DNA of 64,000 bases from Marinobacter goseongensis (GCF_023156235.1 NZ_JAKZAI010000003.1:124001-188000), one strand, 5' to 3'. Positions 7,997 to 17,989 are shown, numbered from the stretch's first letter. Notes: generated by a model from the sequence alone, not told the origin. Made by a program: numbers and translations.

Positions 7997-9529
7997 TCAG
8001 GCCTGACCGTTGCCGGCACCCAGAAACAGCTGATACGCCTCGTTATCCGTCATGTTCTCGTAACGGAAGCCTACCTTGTCGAGCATCGCCTCGAAATCCG
8101 TCAGGTCCTCATCGTCCACCTGGGCGCCCAGCAACACTCGGCTGTAGGCCGCGCCATGGTTGCGGTAGTGGAACATGGAGATGTTCCAGCGGGTGCCCAG
8201 AGACATCAGGAACTTGAGCAACGCGCCCGGGCGCTCCGGGAATTCGAACTGGAACACTTTCTCATTGGAAATGGATGGCGCGTGGCCGCCCACCATGTGA
8301 CGGACGTGTTGCTTGGCAAATTCGCTGTCAGTGAGGTCCACCACTGAATAACCGGATTCACGCAGATCCTGAACCAGCTCGTCGCGGCCCAGACCGCCCG
8401 CCTGGATCTGGATGCCCACGAAAATAGTGGCGTTCTTGCTGTCCGCGTAGCGGTAATTGAATTCGGTGATGCTGCGCTTGTGCAGGGCGTTGATGAACGT
8501 TTTGAACGCGCCCGGCTTTTCCGGGATGGTCACGGCCAGAATCGCCTCCCGCTTCTCACCGATTTCGGTGCGCTCGGAAATGTAGCGCAAGCGGTCGAAA
8601 TTCATGTTGGCGCCGCTCAGGGTGACCGCGAGATTCTCACCCTCAATCTGCTCCCGCTCGATGTACTTTTTCACTCCGGCAACGCCGAGCGCGCCCGCCG
8701 GTTCGGCGATGGAACGGGTGTCCTCGAAGATGTCCTTGATGGCGGCGCAGATCTCGTCAGTGGAGACCGTGATCACTTCGTCCACATAATCCTTGCAGAT
8801 TTCCCACGGATGCTCACCGATCTGCCTGACCGCCACGCCATCGGCAAAAATACCCACCTCGTCCAGCACCACACGCTCACCGGCTTTCATGGCGGCTTGC
8901 AGACAGTTGGAATCATCCGGCTCCACACCGATGACCTTGATTTCCGGGCGCAGATACTTGATGTAGGCGGCCATGCCGGCGATCAGACCGCCGCCGCCCA
9001 CACAGATAAACACCGCATGCAGCGGCTTGGTGAACTGCCACATCAGTTCCATAGCAACGGTGCCCTGACCGGCAATCACGTCCGGGTCGTCGTAGGGCGG
9101 AATGTAGGTGTAGCCGTGTTTCTGAATCAGCTCCTGGGCGTGTGCCGCGGCCTCATCGAAGGCATCGCCCTTGAGCACAACCTTGGCACCGTGATCCCGC
9201 ACCGAGCGCACCTTGATATCCGGCGTGGTTTGCGGCATCACAATCACTGCCTTGATACCCAGATTCTTCGCCGCCAATGCCACGCCCTGGGCGTGGTTGC
9301 CCGCGGACGCACAGATCACGCCTTTCGCTTTCTGCTCTTCCGAGAGCTGCACAATCCGGTTGTAGGCGCCGCGAATCTTGAAAGAAAATACCGGCTGAAG
9401 GTCCTCGCGCTTGAGAAAAATCTGATTATTGAAGCGTTTGGAGAGGCTGCGAGCCTCGGTCAGCGGTGTTTCGATGGCCACGTCGTAAACCCGGGCATCG
9501 AGAATTTTCTTGATATAGCGTTGCGGCAT
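7997..9529 (-). CDS. ilvA: Threonine ammonia-lyase, biosynthetic (IlvA)
   Basis: A 510-residue PLP enzyme that deaminates threonine to 2-oxobutyrate, the first step to isoleucine. The PLP lysine is K51 in SFKIRGAYN; the phosphate-binding loop is GGGGLIAG near residue 185. The C-terminal ~190 residues contain two ACT-like regulatory repeats (starting KREAILAVTIPEKPGAF and EKVFQFEFPERPGALLKFL), so feedback control by isoleucine is expected, as in the long biosynthetic form and unlike the short catabolic TdcB. It is divergent from rpiA, an arrangement common in pseudomonads. Confidence 0.96.
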   Translation of the reverse strand: MPQRYIKKILDARVYDVAIETPLTEARSLSKRFNNQIFLKREDLQPVFSFKIRGAYNRIVQLSEEQKAKGVICASAGNHAQGVALAAKNLGIKAVIVMPQTTPDIKVRSVRDHGAKVVLKGDAFDEAAAHAQELIQKHGYTYIPPYDDPDVIAGQGTVAMELMWQFTKPLHAVFICVGGGGLIAGMAAYIKYLRPEIKVIGVEPDDSNCLQAAMKAGERVVLDEVGIFADGVAVRQIGEHPWEICKDYVDEVITVSTDEICAAIKDIFEDTRSIAEPAGALGVAGVKKYIEREQIEGENLAVTLSGANMNFDRLRYISERTEIGEKREAILAVTIPEKPGAFKTFINALHKRSITEFNYRYADSKNATIFVGIQIQAGGLGRDELVQDLRESGYSVVDLTDSEFAKQHVRHMVGGHAPSISNEKVFQFEFPERPGALLKFLMSLGTRWNISMFHYRNHGAAYSRVLLGAQVDDEDLTDFEAMLDKVGFRYENMTDNEAYQLFLGAGNGQA

Positions 9530-9693
9530 GGGTCCGTCCGGAAATTGGATTGAATGTGAGTCGGGTTAAAACCGGGAAGTGCGCTGGAAAAACGCACAGT
9601 GTAGAAACTTAAGCGGTGCTTCGTCTATAAGCAGCTGTGCCGGAGAGGCTATAATGGTGACAAACCTGACCATTTCCCCAACCGGAGCTCCCC

Positions 9694-10374
9694 ATGACCC
9701 AGGACGAACTGAAAAACGCCGTTGCCAAGGCTGCGCTGGATTACATTGCACCTCACCTTGAACGCAACAGCATCGTTGGTGTGGGCACCGGCAGCACCGC
9801 GAACTTTTTCATCGACCTGCTCGGGGGCATCCGTAACGAGTTTGACGGCGCCGTAGCCAGCTCCGACGCCACCGCGGAGCGCCTGAAAAGCCATGGTATT
9901 CCGGTGTATGACCTGAACAGCGTGGGCGAAATCGAGTTCTACGTGGACGGCGCTGACGAAACCAACGAACACCTGGAACTGATCAAGGGTGGAGGCGGCG
10001 CACTGACCCGCGAGAAAATCGTGGCCGCCGTGGCCAAAACCTTTATTTGCATCGCCGACGAGTCAAAGCTGGTGGGCACCCTGGGTGACTTCCCGCTGCC
10101 GGTAGAAGTCATCCCCATGGCCCGCAGCCACGTGGGCCGCGAGATCGTTCGCCTGGGCGGCGATCCGGTTTACCGCGACGGTTTCACCACCGACAATGGC
10201 AACATCATTCTGGACATTCACAACATGGACATATCGCGCCCGATTCAGGTTGAGGAAAAGCTCAACCAGATCGTCGGCGTGGTCACCAACGGCTTGTTCG
10301 CGCGGCGCTCGGCGGACCTGCTCCTGCTGGGTACTGCCGACGGTGTGAAAAGCATTCCCCGCAAGGGCCGTTAA
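9694..10374 (+). CDS. rpiA: Ribose-5-phosphate isomerase A
   Basis: A 226-residue enzyme interconverting ribose-5-phosphate and ribulose-5-phosphate in the pentose phosphate pathway. Family signatures are [12 protein letters not shown] (residues ~25-36), [43 protein letters not shown] split across residues ~89-114, and [12 protein letters not shown] with the catalytic-region lysine. Length matches E. coli RpiA (219). The ATG at 9694 follows CCGGAGCTCCCC. A TATAAT at 9650-9655 is the likely -10 element, though no good -35 is visible. Confidence 0.96.
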   Translation: MTQDELKNAVAKAALDYIAPHLERNSIVGVGTGSTANFFIDLLGGIRNEFDGAVASSDATAERLKSHGIPVYDLNSVGEIEFYVDGADETNEHLELIKGGGGALTREKIVAAVAKTFICIADESKLVGTLGDFPLPVEVIPMARSHVGREIVRLGGDPVYRDGFTTDNGNIILDIHNMDISRPIQVEEKLNQIVGVVTNGLFARRSADLLLLGTADGVKSIPRKGR

Positions 10375-10508
10375 GCCGGCGCACAGGCGCCGACCGGCAG
10401 ATCAGGCCAGCAGGGGTGGTTTGGCAAACAGCTCAAACCAAGCGCTTGCTTGGTGCCAGAATTTACGCGACACTGCTGGCCATGCCTTTTGACCCAGGGA
10501 GAACCGCC

Positions 10509-11648
10509 GTGTCCGACTATTTCAACGACATCCACGACCAGGCCCGCCTGAGTGCCCGCAAATTTGTGGCCACACACGTGCTGCCCTTTATCGACGACTG
10601 GGAGGAGGCTGGCGAGTTTCCCCGTGACCTCTACCGCAAAGCTGGCGATGCTGGCCTGCTCGGCATCGGCTTTCCGGAGGCGCTGGGGGGCACAGGCGAA
10701 GGCGACATCTTCCTAAAGGTAGCCGTCTCCGAAGAACTGATGCGCTCCACCTCCGGTGGCCTGGTCGCCGGCCTGGGCTCCCTCGATATCGGCCTGCCAC
10801 CCGTTGCCAAGTGGGCGAAACCGGAAGTGCGCAACGCGATCGTTCCACCCGTGCTGCGGGGCGAGAAAATAGCCGCCCTGGCCATCACCGAACCCGGCGG
10901 CGGCTCGGACGTGGCGAACCTGAGAACCCGGGCGGTGCGGGACGGGGATCACTACATCGTCAATGGCAGCAAGACCTTCATCACCAGTGGCATCCGCGCC
11001 GACCACTACACCGTCGCCGTGCGCACCGGAGGAGAAGGTCACAGCGGCATCAGCCTGTTATTGATCGACCGCGACATGCCTGGATTTGCCACCGGCAAGA
11101 AGCTGCGCAAGATGGGCTGGTGGGCCAGCGATACCGCCGAGCTGTTCTTTGAGGACTGCCGCGTGCCCGCCGACCGCCTGATCGGTGCAGAAAATGCCGG
11201 CTTCATCGCCATCATGAGCAACTTTCTGGCAGAGCGACTGATGCTGGCCATCATGGCCTACATGACCGCCGAGATCGCGCTCGAAGCCTCCCTCGCCTAT
11301 GCCAACGAACGCAAAGCCTTCGGCCGCAATATTGCCGGCTTTCAGGTCACCCGCCACAAGCTGGTGGACATGGCGACCCAGGTCGACGTGGCGCGGGAAT
11401 ACACCTACCGCTGCGCCGCCCTGATGCAGGCGGGCAAGAACCCCGTCAAGCAAGTGGCGATGGCCAAGAACTTCGCTGTTGACGTGTGTGAGCAGGTCAC
11501 CCGGGAAGCGGTTCAGATTCATGGTGGCATGGGCTACATGCGGGAATCGGTGGTTGAGCGGCTCTACCGTGACGCCAAGATCCTGTCCATTGGCGGCGGC
11601 ACCACCGAGATCATGAAAGAGCTGATTGCCAAGCAGCTCAAACTGTAA
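10509..11648 (+). CDS. Acyl-CoA dehydrogenase family protein
   Basis: A 379-residue flavoenzyme that oxidises acyl-CoA thioesters to enoyl-CoA and passes electrons to ETF. The N-terminal helical domain (1-115), the middle beta domain with ALAITEPGGGSDVANLRTRA and the C-terminal helical domain with QIHGGMGYMRESVVERLYRDAK (FAD/substrate region and catalytic-type acidic residues) are all present. The start is a GTG at 10509 with AGGGAG eight bases upstream; the 31 codons before it do not resemble the family. The residue string SGGLVAGLGSLDIGLPP is typical of a marine subgroup whose chain-length preference I cannot assign. It is downstream of rpiA with no evident functional link. Confidence 0.88.
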   Translation: MSDYFNDIHDQARLSARKFVATHVLPFIDDWEEAGEFPRDLYRKAGDAGLLGIGFPEALGGTGEGDIFLKVAVSEELMRSTSGGLVAGLGSLDIGLPPVAKWAKPEVRNAIVPPVLRGEKIAALAITEPGGGSDVANLRTRAVRDGDHYIVNGSKTFITSGIRADHYTVAVRTGGEGHSGISLLLIDRDMPGFATGKKLRKMGWWASDTAELFFEDCRVPADRLIGAENAGFIAIMSNFLAERLMLAIMAYMTAEIALEASLAYANERKAFGRNIAGFQVTRHKLVDMATQVDVAREYTYRCAALMQAGKNPVKQVAMAKNFAVDVCEQVTREAVQIHGGMGYMRESVVERLYRDAKILSIGGGTTEIMKELIAKQLKL

Positions 11649-11671
11649 TTGCGGGGCCGACCAAGGTTTAG

Positions 11672-11700
11672 TTTCGAACTGCACCAGACTTCCGTATAAT
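11672..11700 (+). promoter_or_regulatory. Predicted ppa promoter
   Basis: A consensus TATAAT at 11695-11700 with a weak TTTCGA at 11672-11677 (17-base spacer) lies about 45 bases before the ppa start. Confidence 0.5.
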
Positions 11701-11750
11701 TGCGCCCACTTTTTAACCGCAGTTAAACGCACTCTCAGGAAGGATCGCTC

Positions 11751-12278
11751 ATGCACTTCGATAACATCCCCTCAGGCAAGAATCCGCCGGAAGACATTTA
11801 CGTGGCCATCGAAATCCCGGCCAACAGCTCACCGGTCAAGTACGAACTGGACAAAGACATGGGCGCGCTGCTGGTTGACCGTTTCATGGCAACCCCGATG
11901 TTCTACCCGGCCAACTACGGCTTCATCCCCCATACCCTGGCCGATGACGGCGACCCCATCGACGTACTGGTGGTGACTCCATACCCGATCCAGGCCGGCT
12001 CCGTGATTCGCTGCCGCCCCGTGGGTGTTCTGAACATGGAAGATGAGGCCGGCGGCGATGCCAAACTGGTTGCTGTTCCCCATGACAAGCTGACCCAGTC
12101 CTACCACAACATCCAGGAAGTCGATGATCTGCCCGAACTGCTGCGCGACCAGATCCGTCACTTCTTCGAGAACTACAAGACCCTGGAACCCGGCAAATGG
12201 GTCAAGGTTCAGGGCTGGGGTAACGCGGCCGAAGCCAAGCAGGCCATCCAGGACGCGGTAAACGCCTACAAAGGCTGA
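11751..12278 (+). CDS. ppa: Inorganic pyrophosphatase (family I)
   Basis: A 175-residue cytoplasmic enzyme that hydrolyses pyrophosphate and pulls biosynthetic reactions forward. Family I signatures are visible: the Glu/Lys pair in [29 protein letters not shown], the metal-binding signature [10 protein letters not shown] (residues ~65-74) and AVPHDKL. Length equals E. coli Ppa (176). A clear bidirectional terminator follows it. Confidence 0.97.
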   Translation: MHFDNIPSGKNPPEDIYVAIEIPANSSPVKYELDKDMGALLVDRFMATPMFYPANYGFIPHTLADDGDPIDVLVVTPYPIQAGSVIRCRPVGVLNMEDEAGGDAKLVAVPHDKLTQSYHNIQEVDDLPELLRDQIRHFFENYKTLEPGKWVKVQGWGNAAEAKQAIQDAVNAYKG

Positions 12279-12296
12279 TCCCCGCGCTTCTGGTAC

Positions 12297-12329
12297 AAAA
12301 AAACCGGGCCATACCAGCCCGGTTTTTTT
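12297..12329. terminator. Bidirectional terminator between ppa and the DUF2333 gene
   Basis: Perfect 13-base arms AAAAAAACCGGGC (12297-12309) and GCCCGGTTTTTTT (12317-12329) enclose a 7-base loop, with T-runs in both directions. Confidence 0.92.
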
Positions 12330-12361
12330 GTATCTCGGGAAAGCCGTTGCCCGGCTCGCGT

Positions 12362-13414
12362 TCAACCCCGCGAGAGCAGGTCCCGCATGTCACTGATGGC
12401 GGCATTCGCCCGCGACAGATAAGCGGCCATGGTCAGGGAGTGGTTGGCCAGCACCCCGAAACCACTGCCGTTAAGAATCACCGGGCTCCACATTTCGCCT
12501 TGGGCGCCTTCCAGCTCGATTATGATCTGTTTAACGCTGGCCATGGCATTCTTGTCCGTCAGCACCTTGCGAAAATCCACCTCAATAGCCCTGAAGATGT
12601 GCAACAGCGCCCAGGAACTGCCCCGCGCTTCATAGAACGCGTCGTCGATCTTGGTCCAGGACGTTTTTACTTCTTCCCCGGACCGCTCTTCCGCCAGCGG
12701 GTCGTCTGGGTTAATCATGGACACCGCATCCGACACCGAGGCCTTACCGACACTCTCACCGAGGGTGCGCGACAGGCTGCCGAGTCGGGTTTCCAGGTCC
12801 GCCAGCCAGTTATTCAGGTTGTCAGCACGGGCGAAAAACTGGGCAGAAGGCTGGTCGCGGCGTGACAGCCGGTCCAGGTAACGGTGCAACGCGTTGATGC
12901 CGTTACGGTACTCGGCTTCGGTGGACGGGATGGCCCAGCTATCGCTGTCAAAATGAAACTGCGGTTCCGCCACAATCAGATCAGGATCTTCCGCCGACTG
13001 ACTCTGGGAGCGGCTGATATCCTTTCGCATGGCGCGAGACAGGTCCCGTAACTGCACCAGTACACCGTATTCCCAGTTCGGCATGTTATCCAGCCACAGC
13101 CCGGGCGGAAAGATATCGTTGGTGATGTAGCCGCCCGGCTTGTCCAGGAGGGTTTCAGCAATACGGATCATCGTTGCCGTCGTGGCAAAGCCGGCAACCG
13201 GCTCACGGTCCATACTGGTGGATACACTGCGGGTATGCTCACGCACCGAGAATGTATCCGGCTCACTGCTCCAGATCATTCCCAATATCACCGCGACCAG
13301 CAGATAGATGCCAAGAACGATCAGAATGAATTTACCGACCACACCGCTGCCATCGGCGTAATCCTGCACATCTTCTTTGCGATCCCTGAAATATTGCTTG
13401 ATTCTGCCCGGCAT
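12362..13414 (-). CDS. DUF2333 family membrane-anchored protein
   Basis: A 350-residue protein with a cytoplasmic basic N-terminus, one transmembrane helix (residues ~27-48, FILIVLGIYLLVAVILGMIW) and a large predicted periplasmic helical domain with the family motifs ITNDIFPPGLWLDNMPNWEYG and SWALLHIFRAIEVDF. DUF2333 proteins occur in gammaproteobacteria, often beside c-di-GMP or envelope genes; no activity is established to my knowledge. Its start is three bases from the stop of the LapD-type gene on the same strand, which implies an operon and a possible role with that receptor. Confidence 0.85.
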   Translation of the reverse strand: MPGRIKQYFRDRKEDVQDYADGSGVVGKFILIVLGIYLLVAVILGMIWSSEPDTFSVREHTRSVSTSMDREPVAGFATTATMIRIAETLLDKPGGYITNDIFPPGLWLDNMPNWEYGVLVQLRDLSRAMRKDISRSQSQSAEDPDLIVAEPQFHFDSDSWAIPSTEAEYRNGINALHRYLDRLSRRDQPSAQFFARADNLNNWLADLETRLGSLSRTLGESVGKASVSDAVSMINPDDPLAEERSGEEVKTSWTKIDDAFYEARGSSWALLHIFRAIEVDFRKVLTDKNAMASVKQIIIELEGAQGEMWSPVILNGSGFGVLANHSLTMAAYLSRANAAISDMRDLLSRG

Positions 13415-13417
13415 CGG

Positions 13418-15427
13418 TTATTGATCCCCCTGTCCGTTTTCGTTGTCAGCCTTGAATGGCCGTCCCAGATGGTAGCCCATTGCACCGTCAACACCCAACT
13501 TACGCAACACGTCGTGCTCCGCGGCGGTTTCCACGCCGGTGGCGAACACCTTCACGCCACGACTGTGCGCGATGGCCACCACGGATTCCAGATAAAACCG
13601 GTTTTCCTGATGGGTATCAATGCTATGAATAAAGCTATTATCGATACGAAGCCCCTGGAACCTCAGATTTCTCAGGTAACTGAAGGGAACGCCGCCAACC
13701 CCGAAACGATCTACCAATACCGCGACCCGAAGCCGATTCAGCGCCCGCACCAGCAGCCCGACAGCGGTGCGATGGTGGTGCACGGTCTGCTCGGAGATCC
13801 CGATCCACAAGCGCTCACGCACATCGGCCGCGGCTTCCAGTCGCTGAAGCAGATCGCTCCGGAATGCCTCACTGGCCACCGATGAGGCACTCAGCGTCAG
13901 CGCCAGGTGCCCTCCCGGCCTGCGGCGAAGCAACTCGATTGCTTCACGGGAAACCCGTCGGTCAATGTCCTCGATCAACCCGAAGCGCTCAGCCATGGGC
14001 ACAAATACACTGGCCTTGAGCTCGCCCTCGTCTGTGGTGATGCGGGAAAACACTTGTTGATAGACCAGCTCTCCACCTCCGTTAAGCACCATCGGTTGCA
14101 GCCACAGTGAAACCCGGTCGTCGCGGATGGCTTCGGCGATGATGGCTCGCCACGTCTCGCGGTTGTGATGGCCATCCCGGCCCGGGTCTGCGGCATGACA
14201 TCCGGTATTGGAGCTGGCCTGAGCCTGCCGCAGGGCTTCATCGGCCGCTGCCATAAGCTCCCGGGCGTTGCGATCTCCCAGCGCCTGGGCCACACCGCCA
14301 TGGACCATGACCTCCACCGGCGCGGCAAGATCGGAATAGATGCCGTCCAGCTCCTCCACCAGCTGCTGACACCAGACGATGCCGTCCGCCTGGGTAACGC
14401 CAGGCAGGAACAGGGCAAATTCAGCTCCGGTCCGGCGGCCGGCGAAAGCGTCCGTGTGGGCGCGCACGAACACGGTCATGGCACCGGCGATCCGCAGCAG
14501 CAGGCGGTCCGCCTCGCTGCGGCCGTATGTCTGGTTGTAAACCGAGAACCCTTCCAGCTGGATCAGAAACAGCACACCCGGTGCGGCGCGCTCTTCCGAC
14601 TCCACCTCCACTTTCAGGCGCTGATCGAAGGCACTGCGACTGGCCAGCCCGGTCACCGGATCCTCATTGCTGACCCGCCGCAGATGCTGGATCAGCTTCG
14701 CCTGCCCTTCGAACAGCGCACCCAGGTCATCCGCCATCTGGTTCATCGCCCGGGTGACCTGATTCAGGTCGCGGGTGGACTGGACGTCTATGCGCTTGCG
14801 GAAATCCCGCCGGCCGAGGGCTTCGGCCTGTTTTTCCATGGCTTTCAGAGGCTGCAGAGTGCGGCGCACGATCCAGAACAACATACCCAGCCCCAGGCCG
14901 CCAATGAATAACGTCCCCACGATCATACCCACCGCGACCTGCCAGAGGTCTTGGTACGCGCGCCCAGGATGGCTGACCACTTCCACACTGCCAAGCCGTG
15001 ACCAGCCGCGCACCACCTCGGCCCGGCCCACCGGCAGGGACAGATCCGCCAATGACACAAACCAGGTGGGCACACCGCCCGCCGTGACCACCGTTTCGCG
15101 TCCCGCCACCCGCTGCCCCTGAAGATTCAGGTAGACCACCGACAGATAGCGACCGCTGTCGAACACCGAATCGATGAGTGATGCCGAAGCCACGGGATCG
15201 CGACCATCGATGGCATTGGAGAGTGACAGCCCCACAGCGGTTGCGCCATCACGCGCATGGCCGGCGAGCTGGTCCGATACATAGTCCCGGAAACGGTCAA
15301 AACTGAAGGCAAGACTGGCCAGCAACAGCAAGAGCACCAGGCTGCCGGTGTACAACAACAGCAGGGATCGAAGCGAGATCACTCCCTTCTGGCGAAACGG
15401 CAATGTGTGAGTCTGCATCCGTGCCAT
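13418..15427 (-). CDS. lapD: LapD-type inner-membrane c-di-GMP receptor with degenerate GGDEF and EAL domains
   Basis: A 669-residue protein ordered: transmembrane helix (~20-42), periplasmic LapD/MoxY-type domain (~43-160, with VPTWFVSL and RGWSRLGSVEVVSHP, closely resembling Pseudomonas LapD), second helix (~165-188), HAMP (~190-240), GGDEF-like domain and EAL-like domain. The GGDEF site reads RTGAEF (332-337), and the EAL motif is replaced by YQQVFSR (456-462), with DRFGVG (573-578) in place of DDFGTG, so neither catalysis is expected. LapD binds c-di-GMP through its EAL domain and sequesters the periplasmic protease LapG to retain an adhesin. No lapG is in the window. GGAGG lies nine bases before the ATG at 15427; a GTG one codon earlier is equally spaced. 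Confidence 0.85.
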   Translation of the reverse strand: MARMQTHTLPFRQKGVISLRSLLLLYTGSLVLLLLLASLAFSFDRFRDYVSDQLAGHARDGATAVGLSLSNAIDGRDPVASASLIDSVFDSGRYLSVVYLNLQGQRVAGRETVVTAGGVPTWFVSLADLSLPVGRAEVVRGWSRLGSVEVVSHPGRAYQDLWQVAVGMIVGTLFIGGLGLGMLFWIVRRTLQPLKAMEKQAEALGRRDFRKRIDVQSTRDLNQVTRAMNQMADDLGALFEGQAKLIQHLRRVSNEDPVTGLASRSAFDQRLKVEVESEERAAPGVLFLIQLEGFSVYNQTYGRSEADRLLLRIAGAMTVFVRAHTDAFAGRRTGAEFALFLPGVTQADGIVWCQQLVEELDGIYSDLAAPVEVMVHGGVAQALGDRNARELMAAADEALRQAQASSNTGCHAADPGRDGHHNRETWRAIIAEAIRDDRVSLWLQPMVLNGGGELVYQQVFSRITTDEGELKASVFVPMAERFGLIEDIDRRVSREAIELLRRRPGGHLALTLSASSVASEAFRSDLLQRLEAAADVRERLWIGISEQTVHHHRTAVGLLVRALNRLRVAVLVDRFGVGGVPFSYLRNLRFQGLRIDNSFIHSIDTHQENRFYLESVVAIAHSRGVKVFATGVETAAEHDVLRKLGVDGAMGYHLGRPFKADNENGQGDQ

Positions 15428-15643
15428 CACTGGCGGCCTCCGGGCCCCTCTGGCCCCTGGAAATTTGGCTCGCTTGCGGGTGCCGGTGTGATCTGCCCCG
15501 CAGAGTTGACAAACATTTACATAGCGTCACCTACGCCGACAACACTAAACACTATAGACTCTGCAAAAGGACTAAGGTTGAAAAATCTGCCTGTAGCGGA
15601 GACGGGCGGACCATAACGAAGAAAAAAAGCAGGCCGGAGCACG

Positions 15644-17257
15644 ATGAACGACGAAAGCCAGAAAGAGAAGCTCAGACAGCACTTTGCCCGTCGCGTCACC
15701 ACCCAGGCACGGGTTGTGCTCGACACCTGGCAGAAGATTCATGAGACCCCTCAGCAGTCGGCCGCTTTTCGTGATGATTTTGCCACCGCCACTGACAAAC
15801 TGGTTCGCTACGCCCAGCGCTTCGACATGGCCAGTCACGCCGATGCCGGCAAGAAAACCCTCGATCTGCTGCATCAATGGGCGCCCGGTGAGAACCTGCC
15901 CGATGGCCTCGAGCGGCAACTGCGGGACACCATTGAGCTGCTCTCCCGCAGCACCTTGCGGCGCACCGACCAGGACACCCCCGAGGCGCCCCAGCAATTC
16001 CGCCGCACCCCGGTCTATATCGCCCTAGCCAACGCCGAGATGGCGGCGCGACTGATCCGGCAACTGGAGTTTTTCGGGTTTCGCGCGTCCGCGTTCAGCA
16101 CCGCGGAGCGACTGATCGAAGCCTGTGCCCTGCACAAGCCGGAAACCATTCTGATGGACGTCAATTTTGGAGGCGACACCAACACCGGCATCGGTGCCAT
16201 TGAACGCCTGCAGGAGCGGCACGACACCCCCATACCAATCATCTTCATGAGCGATGAAGACGGCACCATCGAAACCCGTCTGCGGGCGTCCCGCTGCGGG
16301 GGTGAGGAATTTTTCTATCCGGCGGTGGATCCGGGGCAACTGATCGAGAAGATCGAGAGCTACACCCACGGCAATACGATTGAACCTTACAAAGTGCTGG
16401 TGCTGGATGATTCCCGCGCCCAGGCGAAGTTCATGGAAACGGTGCTGAAAAAAGCCGGCATGAACGCCCACATCATTACCGATCCGATGCAGATCATTCA
16501 TGCCCTGGAGGAGTTCTCTCCGGAAATCATCATTCTCGACATGTACATGCCCGGCTGCACCGGCATGGAGATCGCCCGGGTGATTCGCCAGCAGGACCGT
16601 TTCCACAGCGTACCGATCATCTACCTGTCTGCGGAAGAGGATGTCAGCAAGCAACTGCACGCCATGAGCCTGGGCGGCGACGACTTCCTCACCAAACCGA
16701 TCGACCCCAAGCACCTGATCGCCACCATCCACAACCGGGGCCGGCGCGCTCGATCGCTGTTGGCGCTGATGATACGCGACAGCCTGACCGGACTGTTCAA
16801 TCACACTCACACCCTGTACCTGCTGGATCAGGAAATTGTTCGCGCCCGACAGAAAGAACACCCGCTTTGCTTCGCGATGATCGACATTGATTACTTCAAG
16901 AAGGTTAACGACACTTTCGGGCACCCCATCGGAGACCGGGTGCTGCGCAGCCTGTCGATGTTCCTGAAGCAGCGGCTGCGCAAGACCGATCACATCGGTC
17001 GTTACGGCGGAGAGGAGTTCGCCATCATCCTGCCCGATACCCGGGAAAGTGATGCCCGCAACGTATTCAACGAAATTCGTGAGCGGTTTTCAGAACTCCT
17101 GCAGCCCGCCGGCGACCGGGAGTTCAACGTTACCTTCAGCTGCGGCGTGGCCGCCTGGAACGGCGATAATTCCCAGTCCCTGTGCGAACGCGCCGACCGG
17201 GCGCTTTACCGCTCCAAGGAGCACGGCCGCAACTGCGTAACCGCTGCCAGCGACTGA
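15644..17257 (+). CDS. PleD-like response regulator diguanylate cyclase (two REC domains plus GGDEF)
   Basis: A 537-residue cytoplasmic protein. Residues 1-115 are helical and Hpt-like in length but show no clear phospho-His motif. REC1 (~123-240) keeps Asp172 but lacks the acidic pair and the conserved Lys, so it looks like a pseudo-receiver. REC2 (~250-368) has the acidic pair LDD (254-256), Asp299 in IILDMYMPG and Lys351 in LTKPID. The GGDEF domain has an intact GGEEF (455-459) and an inhibitory-site RKTD (446-449) five residues before it, so c-di-GMP synthesis with product inhibition is expected. The ATG at 15644 follows CCGGAG. It is divergent from the lapD-type receptor, a natural consumer of its product. 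Confidence 0.9.
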   Translation: MNDESQKEKLRQHFARRVTTQARVVLDTWQKIHETPQQSAAFRDDFATATDKLVRYAQRFDMASHADAGKKTLDLLHQWAPGENLPDGLERQLRDTIELLSRSTLRRTDQDTPEAPQQFRRTPVYIALANAEMAARLIRQLEFFGFRASAFSTAERLIEACALHKPETILMDVNFGGDTNTGIGAIERLQERHDTPIPIIFMSDEDGTIETRLRASRCGGEEFFYPAVDPGQLIEKIESYTHGNTIEPYKVLVLDDSRAQAKFMETVLKKAGMNAHIITDPMQIIHALEEFSPEIIILDMYMPGCTGMEIARVIRQQDRFHSVPIIYLSAEEDVSKQLHAMSLGGDDFLTKPIDPKHLIATIHNRGRRARSLLALMIRDSLTGLFNHTHTLYLLDQEIVRARQKEHPLCFAMIDIDYFKKVNDTFGHPIGDRVLRSLSMFLKQRLRKTDHIGRYGGEEFAIILPDTRESDARNVFNEIRERFSELLQPAGDREFNVTFSCGVAAWNGDNSQSLCERADRALYRSKEHGRNCVTAASD

Positions 17258-17272
17258 CAGAGCTGCCCACCT

Positions 17273-17295
17273 GCCCGGCCCGCCTGCGGCCGGGC
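17273..17295 (+). terminator. GC-rich hairpin after the diguanylate cyclase
   Basis: Arms GCCCGGCC (17273-17280) and GGCCGGGC (17288-17295) pair perfectly around a 7-base loop, 16 bases after the stop. There is no proper T-tract, so termination efficiency is doubtful. The rest of the gap to aroQ holds an AT-richer leader and no other feature I can name. Confidence 0.45.
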
Positions 17296-17520
17296 TTATG
17301 AAACCAACGTCTTATAGAACTCGCTTCCCGGCTTAACGACAATGTCCCTCAGTGAACGGCGCCCCCGCGATCGGCCCGGATCGTGCTTTTTTTAGACCAA
17401 TTGACGACCGCCCGCATTGTCAAAAAGTGTTGATCTCAGGCCAATTAGCACGCACCATTGTTGGAAAATGTCGGTAATTTCGGCGATCCTGTAAAAAAAC
17501 GGTAAGGCAGAGAAGCAATC

Positions 17521-17961
17521 ATGTCGACAATTCTGGTCCTCCACGGCCCCAACCTGAACATGCTCGGCACCCGTGAGCCCGAGGTGTACGGTTACGAGAC
17601 CCTGACGGACATCGACAAACGGCTGCACAGCAAGGCTGCCGAACAGGGCCACCACCTGCTGCACCTGCAATCAAACGCCGAATACGAATTGATTGAACGC
17701 ATCCATGAAGCACGAACCGAAGGCGTCGACTACATCATCATGAACCCCGCGGCCTTCACGCACACCAGCGTGGCGCTGCGCGATGCCATGCTGGCTTCAG
17801 GCATACCGTTTATTGAAGTGCATCTTTCCAACGTGCATGCGCGGGAGGCCTTCCGCCATCACTCCTATTTTTCCGATATCGCCGACGGCGTTATCTGCGG
17901 GTTGGGCAGTCAGGGCTATGACCTGGCCCTGACGGCTGCCCTGCAACGAATTCACCGATAG
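17521..17961 (+). CDS. aroQ: Type II 3-dehydroquinate dehydratase
   Basis: A 146-residue dodecameric-type enzyme that dehydrates 3-dehydroquinate in the shikimate pathway. Signatures are [18 protein letters not shown] (residues ~8-25, with the catalytic Arg and Tyr), [25 protein letters not shown] and [15 protein letters not shown] with the active-site His. It starts the aroQ-accB-accC-prmA run found in pseudomonads and relatives; accB begins 28 bases after its stop. Confidence 0.97.
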   Translation: MSTILVLHGPNLNMLGTREPEVYGYETLTDIDKRLHSKAAEQGHHLLHLQSNAEYELIERIHEARTEGVDYIIMNPAAFTHTSVALRDAMLASGIPFIEVHLSNVHAREAFRHHSYFSDIADGVICGLGSQGYDLALTAALQRIHR

Positions 17962-17989
17962 ACCAGATCAACACGGGACCGGACCTACT

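Noticed and set aside
15506..15534. TTGACA as a -35 box before the diguanylate cyclase gene
   Set aside because: The sequence 17 bases downstream (ACCTAC) is a poor -10 element.
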